A DNA stretch of 64,000 bases from Aspidapion aeneum (lineage: Eukaryota > Arthropoda > Insecta > Coleoptera > Brentidae): the NCBI GenBank assembly GCA_963576565.1, contig CAUYVT010000039.1:918501-982500 (forward strand), written 5' to 3'. The notes beneath the pieces are model-generated. The model made no database searches. It was given only the letters and a program-made list of their open reading frames with translations, and was not told where the DNA came from. A program made the translations under genes and the position numbers. This document shows positions 1 to 10,680 of this stretch, piece after piece. How positions within the stretch are numbered: position 1 is the stretch's first letter; each line of letters opens with the position of its first letter.

Positions 1-1613
1 ATTGTTAAGTTACCTATATAAGAAACATGGTATTATTTTAAATAAAAACAAATAGTATGAGTTATTATTTATATTATAGTCGAACCTGGTCAATAGGCTG
101 TGGCCAATAACCGACTTTTAAATTAGCTTTGACAACGACTAAATATTTAGTTAGGCCTAAACCAAGGTCGACTACAAATTACTAACTTGATATTGTAAAA
201 ATTTTTGTCATAAGCGCCGTCACATCTCTTGATTACACCAATGTAAGAACCAACATCACCTGGCTGTCCTAATCAGTCACAGCATACAACCACACAGAGA
301 AAGACACAACTTCTTGTACATTCAAACGCAGAACCCACCTGGAGAACCCTGGAAAAGAAAAAGGACACCTTTAGTTTTCCAGTGGTGTACTAATAATTCG
401 TGATTTAACAACTCGAAACACACTGCATATTTCAGTGGTCGTGCCTGAACTATAAAGCCGCTTCATAAATAATTAAATAAAAAACGTCAAGGAAACATTA
501 CTGATAAAAAAAAATTAAATTTTCTTTTTTTTCCAAGACTCGGTTGGGGAAATTCACACTCACCTTCTGAAAGAAGGGTTCCCCACTCCAACGCAGTCTC
601 ATCCTACAGTCCGGTAGAGCGGACACATCACAGCCCTCGGCCTAGCACATTAGACTAAAATGGGTCGTGCTACCATATACTGTAAATAAGAAAAACAATC
701 TCAGCTTCACGCCCAATTAAGTTACAATTGACCAAAACCCCAAAAACTAAGATTTTTTTCCCAAAAGAACCACGAGTACCCCTAACCTTAAAAAAAAAAT
801 ATGGCTTACCAATTCCACTGGTACTACCCATGTTTCAGCAGTAGCCGGGAGACAGATCGAACAGTTTTTAATAAAAAAAATCGGTCTTGCCCCTTTTTAA
901 GGGCTGGAAAACGATCCCCTTTTACACGAGGGTGCTTCCAGAAAGACAGATGTCAAAAGAAAGGAAAGATGTCAAAAGAACGAAAGAACAGTCGACCAGT
1001 GACAACCAACCCGGGTTCCATCTCTGCACCAACCACAACTCGGACAGAACAAACCTCCTGAACTGGTTGCACCGAACAGTATTGTCAATCAGAACCAAGT
1101 TAATCGTTCCTCAAAATTCAAGAAAAATGTACTGTGCAACCAATGTACAACAATCAGCCCTTATTTGCTTCATAAGTCCGGATAATATAAACAATGTCCC
1201 AGTGTTCCAGATTCAGCACCGAGCAGAATAAGTAATCCGTGAGCAGCCGTACAACCAGAGAAATGTACCCAACCTGCAAAATATGCTTGTGCAACCAACC
1301 AAAACACCGCGCGTGGTATTACAGCCTCACTTTTCCATAGGTAAATAAAATCGAATTAAGTACACGGTTTTCTAATTTTTTAACTAATAAAAAGGTGTTT
1401 TATAGGCCGGCAGTCAGTGATACAATTTGTAAAAATGCCCATCTTAAATCACAACAGAACCTGTCTAACAGTGCGCGAAACATGGATTGATTTACATAAA
1501 CTTAAGGTAGGTTTATAGAATTTAAAGTAGATTTATTAAAAAAATGTTGATTACTAACCATAATTGTTAGTGTGAAACTACACGGTGTCTTAAGGATAAT
1601 TTCACACGTAACA
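1..1613 (-). repeat. 3' LTR of the Ty3/gypsy element
   Basis: It matches 10681-12292 almost base for base; the differences are a few substitutions and single-base length changes in A/T runs (near 117, 277, 516, 526, 789, 1326 and 1533). Read on the minus strand it begins TGTTACGTGTGAAA directly after a G-rich tract, as expected for an LTR start. Its far end may lie before base 1. Open frames at 801-1231 are repeated in the other LTR and show no protein family, so I treat them as chance. Confidence 0.93.
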
Positions 1614-1629
1614 ATCCCCCCCTTGCTTC
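1614..1629 (-). other. Polypurine tract priming plus-strand synthesis
   Basis: Read on the minus strand, GAAGCAAGGGGGGGAT ends immediately before the TGT that opens the 3' LTR. Position and purine content match the polypurine tract left undigested by retroelement RNase H. Confidence 0.85.
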
Positions 1630-1659
1630 AAAATGGTTAACCCCAAGGGTTAAACATAT

Positions 1660-2262
1660 CTAGTTATCATTCGACAGCTTAAGATCCTTCGAGTGCCAAG
1701 AACCTGGAAGAACACTACCATCCAATTCCTTCAATACATACGTCCACGGCGACAGTTTCTGGTGAATCACATAGGGACCTACAAAAGGTGGAGCCAACTT
1801 ATGAGAGAAATACTTAGCAGCATTGGATTGCACAAAATTCCTCTTCCACACCTTTTGACCCACAGAATATTCTTCAGAGCGTTTACGCAGATTATACTTC
1901 TCTACACTCTTACGACCCGCTACTTCTAGACGTTTCTTGGTTTCGGCAAACATCTCTCGAAACAGTAAATTTCTTGTAATCCCAGAATCTTGAACACCAG
2001 ACTCAACACCTAACAATTCCTCATTCCGATAGTCCTCACCAGACAAACACATGTTCCTTCCAAAGTTCATAAAGTAGGGAGTCACTCTTGTAGTCTCATG
2101 TACAGAAGTCCGAATGGCACAAGCCAAACGATGAACGTGTTGGTCCCAAATGCGGTGGTTATCCTTGACGTACATACGAATCATGATTTTGATCTGGCGG
2201 TTTTGTCTCTCAGTTGGGTTAGCCCTTGGGTGGTAGAAGGCATTAAATCTGAGATTAACATT
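1660..2262 (-). pseudogene. Pol, integrase C-terminal part (after an in-frame stop)
   Basis: This continues the integrase in the same frame after the stop at 2263-2265. The first residues contain YHPRANPTERQNR, the helix around the catalytic glutamate of the integrase core. Near the end is a GPYVIHQKLS stretch resembling the GPY/F module of Ty3 integrases. The frame ends normally at 1660, about 30 bases before the polypurine tract. No chromodomain is seen. A single nonsense codon separates this from the rest of pol. Confidence 0.85.
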
Positions 2263-3405
2263 TTACGTCTCCGCCAATTTACGAAACTGACCACCCTTAA
2301 ACTGACTACCGTTGTCTAAAATGATTTTCCTAGGAACCCCAAAAATCATAAAGACTTGTTCTTCAATTCGGTTAACCACAAGGTTCATTGACATCGAACG
2401 AAGGGGAAACACCAGTGTAAATTTACTGAGATTATCATATACTACTAGAAGAGCTGTATGTCCCTTTGTACTTCGAGGTAACGGACCCACAAGATCAACG
2501 GAAATGATCTCCCAAGGCCTACTAGGTTTCTCATTAGGAATCATATGATCGCGAGCCCCTTTAGAATCAACTTTGTGAGCAGCACACACAGTACAACGTC
2601 GAACATAAGACGCAACGTCCTGGCGCATCTTAGGCCAATAGTACTTTTCTGCCAAACGTTCATAGGTCTTATAGACTCCAGTATGACCGGATGTAGGAGG
2701 GTCATGGCCCGCAGACAGTGTTTTGTGTCGTTCCTCCTTTGGCAGTACTAGCTTCCAATTATCCCCTCGAGGCATTAAACTTGAGAATTCCTGTTTAATA
2801 TATTTGTACAAGTTACCATCCTCTCCGATACGCCAATTAAGAAACTTCAAAGGTTTATCCATCACATTTTTAACCATCCTGTTATACCAGCGGTCCTTCT
2901 TATTCGGCTGAGGTGAAGAAATTTCACTACAAATTAGATCAATCATAGGAACAGCCCGTGATAACATATCAGGTACAATCAGGTCTTTGCCTTTACGGTG
3001 GATAACCTTATAGTCATACGGTTGTAGTTTTACTGACCAGCGTGCCAGGCGTCCGGAAGGATCCTTTAGGTTGTGTAGCCATTTAAGAGCAAAGTGATCC
3101 GTAATAATCGTAAAAGGAAGTGCCTCAATATAAGGTCGAAGTTTTTCAATCGCCCATACCACTGCGAGACATTCACGTTCAGTGGTGCTAAAGTTTTGCT
3201 CTTGCCGAGTAAGAGAACGACTTAAATAACAAACCACTCGTTCACCACCTTCTGAATCAGGCTGAGTGAGAACCGCTCCAATCCCATAACCACTAGCGTC
3301 GGTTTGTATAATAAAATCTTTGGAATAATCGGGACAATTCAAAATAGGTGCACTCACCAGTAACTCCTTAATTTTTCTAAAAGACTCCTCACACTCTGGT
3401 GTCAA
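2263..3405 (-). pseudogene. Pol, RNase H and integrase N-terminal part (frameshifted)
   Basis: RNase H comes first: QTDASGYGIGAVL, then TTERECLAVVWAIEKL and TDHFALKWL supply its acidic residues. The integrase zinc-binding HHCC region follows (HTGVYKTYERL ... CTVCAAHK). The integrase core then shows VDLVGPLP and LDNGSQF, with the first two catalytic aspartates. The frame joins the upstream RT by a one-base loss near 3404: the expected Trp codon before TPECEE reads TGA, one G short. It ends at a TAA (2263-2265) where integrase sequence plainly continues in frame. Confidence 0.9.
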
Positions 3406-4826
3406 TTAAATTTGTGATGCTTCTTAGTCAGCGCGGTTATTGGAGTCACTATTGAAGAGAACTCCGGAACAAAACGCCGATACCAACTAAAAGAACCCAA
3501 TATTCTCCGTACTTCTTTAACAGTTCTGGGACGTGGTAACTCTAACATACTTTTAACTTTATCTGGGTCGACCTTCAACCCTCGGCTGGTAACTAAATAG
3601 CCCAGATACTTCATTTCAGGCTTACACCATTGACATTTCTCCCAACTGATAGTAATATTGGCCGCCATCAACCTACGGAAAACTTCGTCAAGGATTTGAA
3701 TATGTTTTTCGAACGTCGAAGTTACGCAGACGACATCATCCAAGTAGACAAAGACGTGCGGCTCGAGGTCAGCACCCAGGACATTCTGAATAAGCCTTTG
3801 CCACGTTGCCGGAGCGTTATGAAGTCCAAATGGCATTCTTTTAAATTGGTATAAACCCCGGTGACAAATAAAAGCCGTAAGAGGCCGAGACTTCTCTTCT
3901 ATCGGTACCTGCCAACAGGCGCTTTTAATGTCCAGACTTGAAAGATATTTGGCATTGTTTAGCTTGTCTAAGGTCTCGGTTACGAGAGGTAAAGGATAGT
4001 TATCTCTTTGTGTGACTGCGTTCAAGCGGCGATAGTCGACGCAAAATCTTGTTTTCCCAGTGTTTTTCTTTTGTACTACGACCACCGGAGACGCCCAGGG
4101 ACTACTGCTAGGTTCTATCACACCTTGAGCCAGCATGGACTCAATCTCATCATCAATAACCTTTTGTATAACAGGAGAAACCCGATAAGGACGTTGTCGG
4201 ATCGGCGCAGACTCAGTAAGGATACGATGTTCCACTCTATTAGTACGACCAAGTTGTGTACCCATCAAGGACTTATACGTATTAACCAAATCTTCCATTT
4301 GCGCAGATTGTAAGGGTGTCAACACCGTAAGGGTTTCGTTCTCGATACTAAAAATAGTGTCAGCCTTCTCAGCAAAATGCCATTCGCTGTGCCTGAGGTC
4401 AGGAACTACTCCCATTACTTTCCAAAAATCAATACCCAAAATTAACAAGTGAGGTAACTCCGGAACCACAGAAACTTCAACAATACGCAATTTACCCTTC
4501 AGTGTGACCGGCAGGTCGATAACGCCTAAACTTTGTACACGCTGACCGTTGGCGACAGAACACGAACATTTTCTTGAAGTATCCAAGCGAAGCCCCAAGT
4601 TTTTGACGATCTCCCAACCCAAGCTACCAAGAAAAGTTTTGGACGCACCCGAATCCAAAAGCCCCAAAATCTTATGCCCCAGGACCTCAACTTCGAGATA
4701 TGGTCGTTCATCATTACGAGCGTGATCTAAAATAAAGTCTAAAATCGGTGAAAATGAATTAGCCGGATCAGTATTGGCGACTTGGCTCAAAGGCCGGCGA
4801 CCTATGAGTGTCCTCTGCCGTTTCCC
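3402..4826 (-). CDS. Pol, protease and reverse transcriptase
   Basis: The reading frame is open across the end of gag, so translation probably enters by -1 frameshifting at 4820-4826 rather than at its own start. An aspartic protease motif LLDSGASKTFLG lies near residue 45 of the visible frame. Reverse transcriptase follows, with RFCVDYRRLNAVT, SLDIKSACWQVPI and the catalytic FVYLDDVVC, then the connection region LGYLVTSRGLKVDPDKV. All key RT aspartates are present. The frame stops at 3402 because of the one-base loss described for the next segment. Confidence 0.93.
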   Translation of the reverse strand, partial: GKRQRTLIGRRPLSQVANTDPANSFSPILDFILDHARNDERPYLEVEVLGHKILGLLDSGASKTFLGSLGWEIVKNLGLRLDTSRKCSCSVANGQRVQSLGVIDLPVTLKGKLRIVEVSVVPELPHLLILGIDFWKVMGVVPDLRHSEWHFAEKADTIFSIENETLTVLTPLQSAQMEDLVNTYKSLMGTQLGRTNRVEHRILTESAPIRQRPYRVSPVIQKVIDDEIESMLAQGVIEPSSSPWASPVVVVQKKNTGKTRFCVDYRRLNAVTQRDNYPLPLVTETLDKLNNAKYLSSLDIKSACWQVPIEEKSRPLTAFICHRGLYQFKRMPFGLHNAPATWQRLIQNVLGADLEPHVFVYLDDVVCVTSTFEKHIQILDEVFRRLMAANITISWEKCQWCKPEMKYLGYLVTSRGLKVDPDKVKSMLELPRPRTVKEVRRILGSFSWYRRFVPEFSSIVTPITALTKKHHKFN

Positions 4827-6235
4827 GAACGATTACAGTTGGGACACCTATTTCTATAAACTCCGACAGCCTGACAGCCGTAACATTTAACTGGACTGCG
4901 AGAAAGACAACCAATTGCTTTATGACCAGGTTGGCCACATCTGAAACACGTTAGTGTGGTGCTACCCCGTGGAGCAGGAGGAGCGTTTCGTGGTGGTGTT
5001 CGTGTGCCACTTGTGCTTTGTCTAGATGTCGCCTCTACGGCATCGACTACGCCCTCTGTTTCTGAAAGGACTTCCACGTAAGCCAGATCAGGTTCAAGCA
5101 TAAAACCCTTCCTGAGAGGCACGATCGGTCGCTCTTGATTTCTGTCTTCTATCTTCCTACACAGCCTCTTAAGTTCCTCAACGGTCGACACATCTCGAGA
5201 ACCCAATCGTTTCTTGTACAAGCTACCGATATTACGCATTAAAATTTGAAGCTTGGCCTCTTCGGACACTTGGCAACGTAACCTCTTGAAATAGGTATTC
5301 ATGATTGAGAGATATTCACCAATACACTCGGATGGTCCCTGCTTTCTGCGTTTAATTTCATCCAAGAGATCTTCCGCATGTGTGGAGGGCAAGAATTCTG
5401 TGCGAAATTCCTCCATCAGTTCATCCCACGTTTCTACAAGGCCTTGCTCAACGCATTCTTGATAGAACGAAAACGCTCTTAAATCAAATAAGTCGATCCC
5501 AGATCGAAAGAGTTCCTCCTTAGTCACGTTACGCGCAACGCGCAACTCCTCTACACGCTGGAAAAACGCAGTGAGCGACATCTTGCCGTCACCAGTATAC
5601 TTGGTAAGACCCCATTTGTGAGGTGGCACTGAAGTAATCTGAGCTCTGGAGTTAAGTCTATAAGGTAATGGTGATGAAGTTCCTATTGGTCTAGGCTGGT
5701 GTCGAGCAGATGGCTCGTCTTGATCGGTGTCCTCATCAGAGTCCGGAGTTCGTCTTGTGCCGCTTCCTAAGACGGTCAAATCTGGTAGATCTACTGCTAC
5801 CGCCTCCTTTTTGGTAGCGGACTTATTGTCCAACTGGGCCAAAAGATCTAAGGTCTGGGCCAGCAACAATCTTTTAAGCATTATAGACTCCTTGGTTCTG
5901 GCCTGTAAATTGTCGATTCGATTTAGGCAGTGGTTTAGTCTAGAATGTAAGGTTATATAGGTTACGGTTCTCCTGGAACCTGTAAAGGGTTGGACCAAAA
6001 GTACCAACTTATCAAGCGTCGATGTGAGGACTCCGGTGTCCTCTTCAAACGAGAATGGGTAAGGGGGATAGCGCAAACTGTCATTGTTCACCTCTTGTTG
6101 CCTTATATATACCAGCCTAGTCTCCAGTTCAGTTTTAGTACCCACTGACTCTACTCCTCTAATGGCCAACTCGTATCCTATCTCCGAGACTTCAAGTCTC
6201 TTAATGTCAATTTTCCCATGCCAAGGATATGACAT
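4802..6235 (-). CDS. Gag polyprotein with SAP-like N-terminus and zinc knuckles
   Basis: This is an intact 477-residue frame starting at an ATG. Residues about 10-45 (LEVSEIGYELAIRGVESVG, then TKTELETRL) follow the SAP pattern of two helices around a G-T-K-x-E-L turn, a DNA- or RNA-binding fold. A middle region around residues 210-370 contains a capsid-like FFQRVEELR ... FLPSTHAEDLLDEIKRRKQG stretch. The C-terminus has a CCHC knuckle (CFRCGQPGHKAIGC) and a CYGC ... CPNC cluster for RNA packaging. It ends at TAG 4802, just after the frameshift heptamer. The SAP call is by eye. Confidence 0.9.
   Translation of the reverse strand: MSYPWHGKIDIKRLEVSEIGYELAIRGVESVGTKTELETRLVYIRQQEVNNDSLRYPPYPFSFEEDTGVLTSTLDKLVLLVQPFTGSRRTVTYITLHSRLNHCLNRIDNLQARTKESIMLKRLLLAQTLDLLAQLDNKSATKKEAVAVDLPDLTVLGSGTRRTPDSDEDTDQDEPSARHQPRPIGTSSPLPYRLNSRAQITSVPPHKWGLTKYTGDGKMSLTAFFQRVEELRVARNVTKEELFRSGIDLFDLRAFSFYQECVEQGLVETWDELMEEFRTEFLPSTHAEDLLDEIKRRKQGPSECIGEYLSIMNTYFKRLRCQVSEEAKLQILMRNIGSLYKKRLGSRDVSTVEELKRLCRKIEDRNQERPIVPLRKGFMLEPDLAYVEVLSETEGVVDAVEATSRQSTSGTRTPPRNAPPAPRGSTTLTCFRCGQPGHKAIGCLSRSPVKCYGCQAVGVYRNRCPNCNRSGNGRGHS
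4820..4826 (-). promoter_or_regulatory. -1 ribosomal frameshift site GGGAAAC between gag and pol
   Basis: In the gag frame the minus strand reads ...tcG GGA AAC ggc..., a canonical X XXY YYZ slippery heptamer six codons before the gag stop (4802-4804). Slipping back one base gives GGG AAA CGG, which continues without a stop into protease. The same heptamer is known as a frameshift site in some retroviral gag-pro junctions. I did not establish a downstream pseudoknot. Confidence 0.8.
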
Positions 6236-9200
6236 TGTGGTAACTTTTTAAACTTTCAAAAAAACAATAACTAATCTATGTTAACTAAGCGTACACTGCG
6301 CCAGTCTACTAATAACCACACTACGCTGGTCACAAAGTACACACTTCTCACTATAATAACTACTCGCACTATCTTACACTATATCAATTTAACAATTGGG
6401 CAAATAATCCCAATTACTCTAAATTAGATCTTTATTAAAAAAAACCAAGACCTAATAAATTCGACGTGTCGTGCCCGCAAAACCGAACGGAACAGACAAG
6501 AACCGCGTTCGCGTTTACAAAAAAAAACTAATAAATAACATCGTACAAGTGTCTCCTCTGTGTTTACCAAACCTCACTCTAACTGTGTGCCAAATAGAAT
6601 TACCACCCTAGCTACAATTAAACTTTACCTGGCAACGGGTACCACTTACTCAGCACAACCAGCACCCACCCTGGTATTACAGCGACGTTCGCTGATTGCC
6701 CTTAAGCAGACTAATGAACCTTAATTAGCATTTAGTCTTTTTTAAAAAAATTGAAGAGGAAAAAAAATGGAATAAAATTTAAAAAAAAATAAGTAGGCGT
6801 GAACAACAGTACCCAATTCTGCGATATTAGGAAAAACAACCCAGTTATTAGCTTTAAATTATTCAAAAAAACGACGGTCATCTAGTGTTATCTTCCAACA
6901 AAAAGCAACTAGTAAACAAATAAATTATCTAGCAGAAAAAAAACTTATGTAATTTTAACATGCCCGTCAAACCTCCTATCAAGAACTGACAACTCCATGG
7001 GTCATAAGGCTGTAAACCTTTATGCACTCCAAGCCCATGCTAATTGTCGATTCGCAAGAGTCAGTTATGAGAATGGCTTTAGAAATACCTTAAAAGAATT
7101 TCCCGGTACCAATCCCCAAAGATCATATAATATTTACCAAATATATTTATGCTGCACTCAGTCTAAGGCGGATCCTCCATTTCGCGACTTCAAAAAAAAA
7201 CAAAACAACAGAAGAAAAAAAACTCAAGTTGAACAACACTAGTGACACCCGTTCTCAACCAAGCTTGGTTTGGAGTTACTATGTCCTACGCCTAACTAGC
7301 TAACCTAACACGTTCTGACCTAACCAAAAAAAAATAAAAATAGTTGTGCTTCTAAACAAAGCAGCTATCTCTTGTATTTAATTACTATGGAGCTGTAAAA
7401 CTATCAAGTAATTCTAGGTACTGGTTAACCTGAACAAGCTTACAATTGACTGATAATTTAAAACAAACAAATTTTTTGTTTAAGGCCGGTATACCCGTAG
7501 GTCATATTTGGTATATGCTCTCCGAAGCCTACGCCGTACCCTTAGCCCCAAAAAAAAATTGTCCCCCTTTTTTTTTTTAAAAATGAAAAAAACAAACAGG
7601 ATTATAATTACTTAGTTTGACAGTTCCGAGGTAGCGCTGTTTAGAGAGGTATTGATGTTCAACCTCGGCTCTAGGTAATTTAGATTAAGGTTTTCCCAAA
7701 TTCCTGAGCACAATAGGACCCACCTCTGACCCGAATTGTAACACATTGGAGAAGATGTTAGTCCCCAATTGTTACCACCAAAAAAAAAATGAAATAAAAG
7801 AAAATGTTTGAAGCACGAAAACTATAAGTCTATCTTTAATTAGTCAACATTAGGAAAATACCGAGCAGCACCTTCACAAAAAAAACAAATCTCTATATCC
7901 ATTTAAACTACAGTCTTAACTTTCCACAGAAACATTGGCCTATTGTACAAAAATGTGTATTGATGATTTCGGTCACCTAACGTACCCTATGGTCTGGACA
8001 AAAAAATTAAATTATAATGATTTTATTTTTTTTTTTTTGTTGAAATATTTTCCAAAAACTCTTTCCATCCAAAACTTTCATTCAGTTGAAGTATTATTAA
8101 TATGTGTCGACCGATTCGTGTCTTTAAAAATAAAAAAAAACCTACATAATAAAAAGTACTGAAAATTGCCAAAAAAACAAAAATCTTAGTCAGACATTTT
8201 TTTGTGTACCGCATAAAAGAAATTATTGGCTGGCTTCCCAAACAAGGAGAAAAAAAATAGTTAATGAAAATAATTTTTGTGGTTTTTCGACTTTTTTGAA
8301 TGATTTCTTAAAGTTGAAGTAGTAACGATTTTCTTTGCTAACCATTGCCTTCTTAAAATCTAGAATAAAGCTGGCCTGTGTTCTCTTCACTGTAAGTTTC
8401 TTCACATGGTTAGAATTTTTCCGACAATATTAAAAGACAATAGTGTACCATTGAGTTTATAAAGGACCTTAAATTAACCAACTATGTTATCGTTTTTTAA
8501 GGCTTTTAAGTCCTAAAGATTAGAGAAATAAATGAAAATTGTCATTCCCCCGTTCCTGTTTCCCTTTCAGAGACTATATAGTAGTAATTATGGATTTTCC
8601 TAAGTTTTTCCCAACAAACAAAAAAAAACAAGAGAAACCTAACCATCTATCTGCCCAATTAAATCAATTAATAACCTATATGGATAACTTAAGGGTATAA
8701 ATTTTCCCTAGTAGTAGGTGTAGAGTTTAGTTATCAATTACCTAAAAGCCAAAACTCTAAAGTGATTCAGGTTTTTATAATACCTCTATTCAGAGCAAAA
8801 AAAATTATCATCCCTCATCGGATTCTAAAAAAAAACCCATGAACCCTAAACCCTTTATTGTTATCCAAGCTATCCAACATTAGTTAAGCAAACCTATTCC
8901 ATACCAAATCAAGGTTCAATAAAAAAAAATGTGGGTGCTTACCGACCAAGTAGTACTTACTACCGAAACACCTTAAACCTATAGCCATAAACAGGGGTTC
9001 AATAAATCCCTAAAAGGTTCGTACAGTCTGATGCCAAAAATACCCAAACAGTCCTGCGGACTAACACTTTTAAACTAAACCACTAAATCAGACCTGCACT
9101 TGTGACTCATCATTTTTTTAATCCCTTCTGACCAAGGTACATGGAATCCCTCCTGGATTCTTCTTTTAAAAAAAAATGGAGCCACCCCCCCTTGTTTCGC

Positions 9201-10680
9201 ACCAAAAAAAAAGTTAAAACATAAAAAAAAATGTAAAGGAATCTGAGGTTCCTATAAATACCTACTTCGCGAAACTAGCTCTAGGTTTTATTTTTTTAAA
9301 GTCCAGTCAGTAACTAGTTTATGCCCTTAATTCAAAGCTCACTGCTAATTCTCAGGTAGTTTGACTCTGGTGAAAATCAAATGTTTGGTAAAAAAAATAT
9401 TTTTCCCAATAAAAGTTAGAAGACAGGGAAGTACAGCCAGTCATATCTCCTAAGTTTTTACTGAGTGTGTCTGTCTGTCAAGTTTTATTACTTATTATTC
9501 GGATCCTAAAAACAACAAAAAATTGAAAAAAAAAACTGTCTAGTTTGTCAGTAGCCACCTTCCACTTCTCCTATTTCAACTTGTAATCGAACTAAGCTAA
9601 TTAGGTTAAAAAAAAACCATGTACCACTTTATTGCATAAACCAGCCACCATAAGACCATTAAAAAAAAAGTTGTCAAATTAAAAATATCAACATTTTTCC
9701 TTAACTAAAAGCAACTGCACTAGGTGGTCAATATTTAATCGAAAACACCATTAAAATTTTATAAATACCAACTTCTCCCTTTTGTGTAGTTGTCACTAGG
9801 ATTCCTGTTCTCTTTATTATAGAAAAAAACAAGGAAACAAAAGTTAGTTGAGTGATGCCAACTCATGTTGCTTATCTACAAAAACCCTGGCCCTTTACGT
9901 TGGGTGCCAAATCTGTTGCGGCCCTAATTTTTTGTGTACATCACCCTTGTTTCTATTGATATATATTTTCAAAATAAATTCTAGTATATATCCAAGACCC
10001 TAACAAAATCGACAAGTTGCAATAAAAAACGCCGGTCCCACCTGCCGCCAGCTTTTTTATGTTTAACAGCCGGAAGGTCATGGGTTCAAGTCCAGAAAAA
10101 CCTAAATTAGGAAAAACCAGGGGCGCCACGTATTTGTTAAGGTGGGGGACGTCGGGTGTTAAATTTTTGTTATAGATTTTGTTCACAGAATAACAATCCC
10201 AAATACGAACTAATTACTACTCTATTTAGGAAACTGAATACTTCAATTTAACTAACTATTTAATCACTGTAACAATTTTCCCTTAAAAGAACTAGAAATA
10301 CTCCCACGAGAATAGGTTGGCAATTTCTTTGATTCTATTCGGCGACACTGTCAGAGGGTTATCAAAATAAGTAAACACAAGGATTGAGGTTAAGTAGATT
10401 GTATAATGGGCTTTCTTTATCTGCTGACAGTTTAAATGGAGGAAATTATTAATCATTAATATTAATTAACATTTTTAAGCAAAACAGTAAGTTAGGTTAA
10501 AAAATAAAATATGGTTTTTATTTTAAAATTGAAGTTGAATAGAAAAATGGAGTTATGCAAGTTTAGAAATCATCATCATTCTTGCAAATAAAATTGATAA
10601 ATATAAAAAAACAATATAGTTTCCGACGTCTGAGCTCAGGGTGTCGTTTACACTGGGGAAAAAAATTATTATGAATATCA
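6236..10680 (-). other. Very long (4.4 kb) noncoding leader between 5' LTR and gag
   Basis: No convincing protein frame occurs on either strand. The plus strand has many A runs of 7-10, which are T runs in the element's transcript. There is scattered GTAC/CCTA-rich sequence and a tRNA-like block at 10020-10095. Most Ty3/gypsy leaders are a few hundred bases, so this is exceptional. It may hold captured host or SINE sequence, an extinct ORF, or packaging signals. I could not recognise a primer-binding site next to the 5' LTR, partly because the LTR inner edge is uncertain. Confidence 0.7.
10020..10095 (+). other. tRNA-like / SINE-head remnant with B box
   Basis: GGTTCAAGTCC at 10083-10093 is an exact match to the RNA polymerase III B-box consensus. 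It sits in GGAAGGTCATGGGTTCAAGTC, the usual context of tRNA T-arms and tRNA-derived SINE heads. Upstream at 10032-10070 is a GC-rich stretch where an A box would lie, but I cannot form a full cloverleaf or read an anticodon. It lies antisense to the retrotransposon leader. It is probably a decayed SINE or tRNA piece rather than a working tRNA. Confidence 0.5.

Noticed and set aside
801..1231. Open frames of 86 and 114 codons inside the LTR, repeated at 11409-11911
   Set aside because: They overlap in two frames, are antisense to the element, match no family and are duplicated only because the LTR is; one single-base change alters the start. Treated as chance.
9953..10186. 77-codon minus-strand frame in the retrotransposon leader
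   Set aside because: It runs through the tRNA-like block (GLEPMTFRL is the translation of the B-box region) and has no family resemblance.
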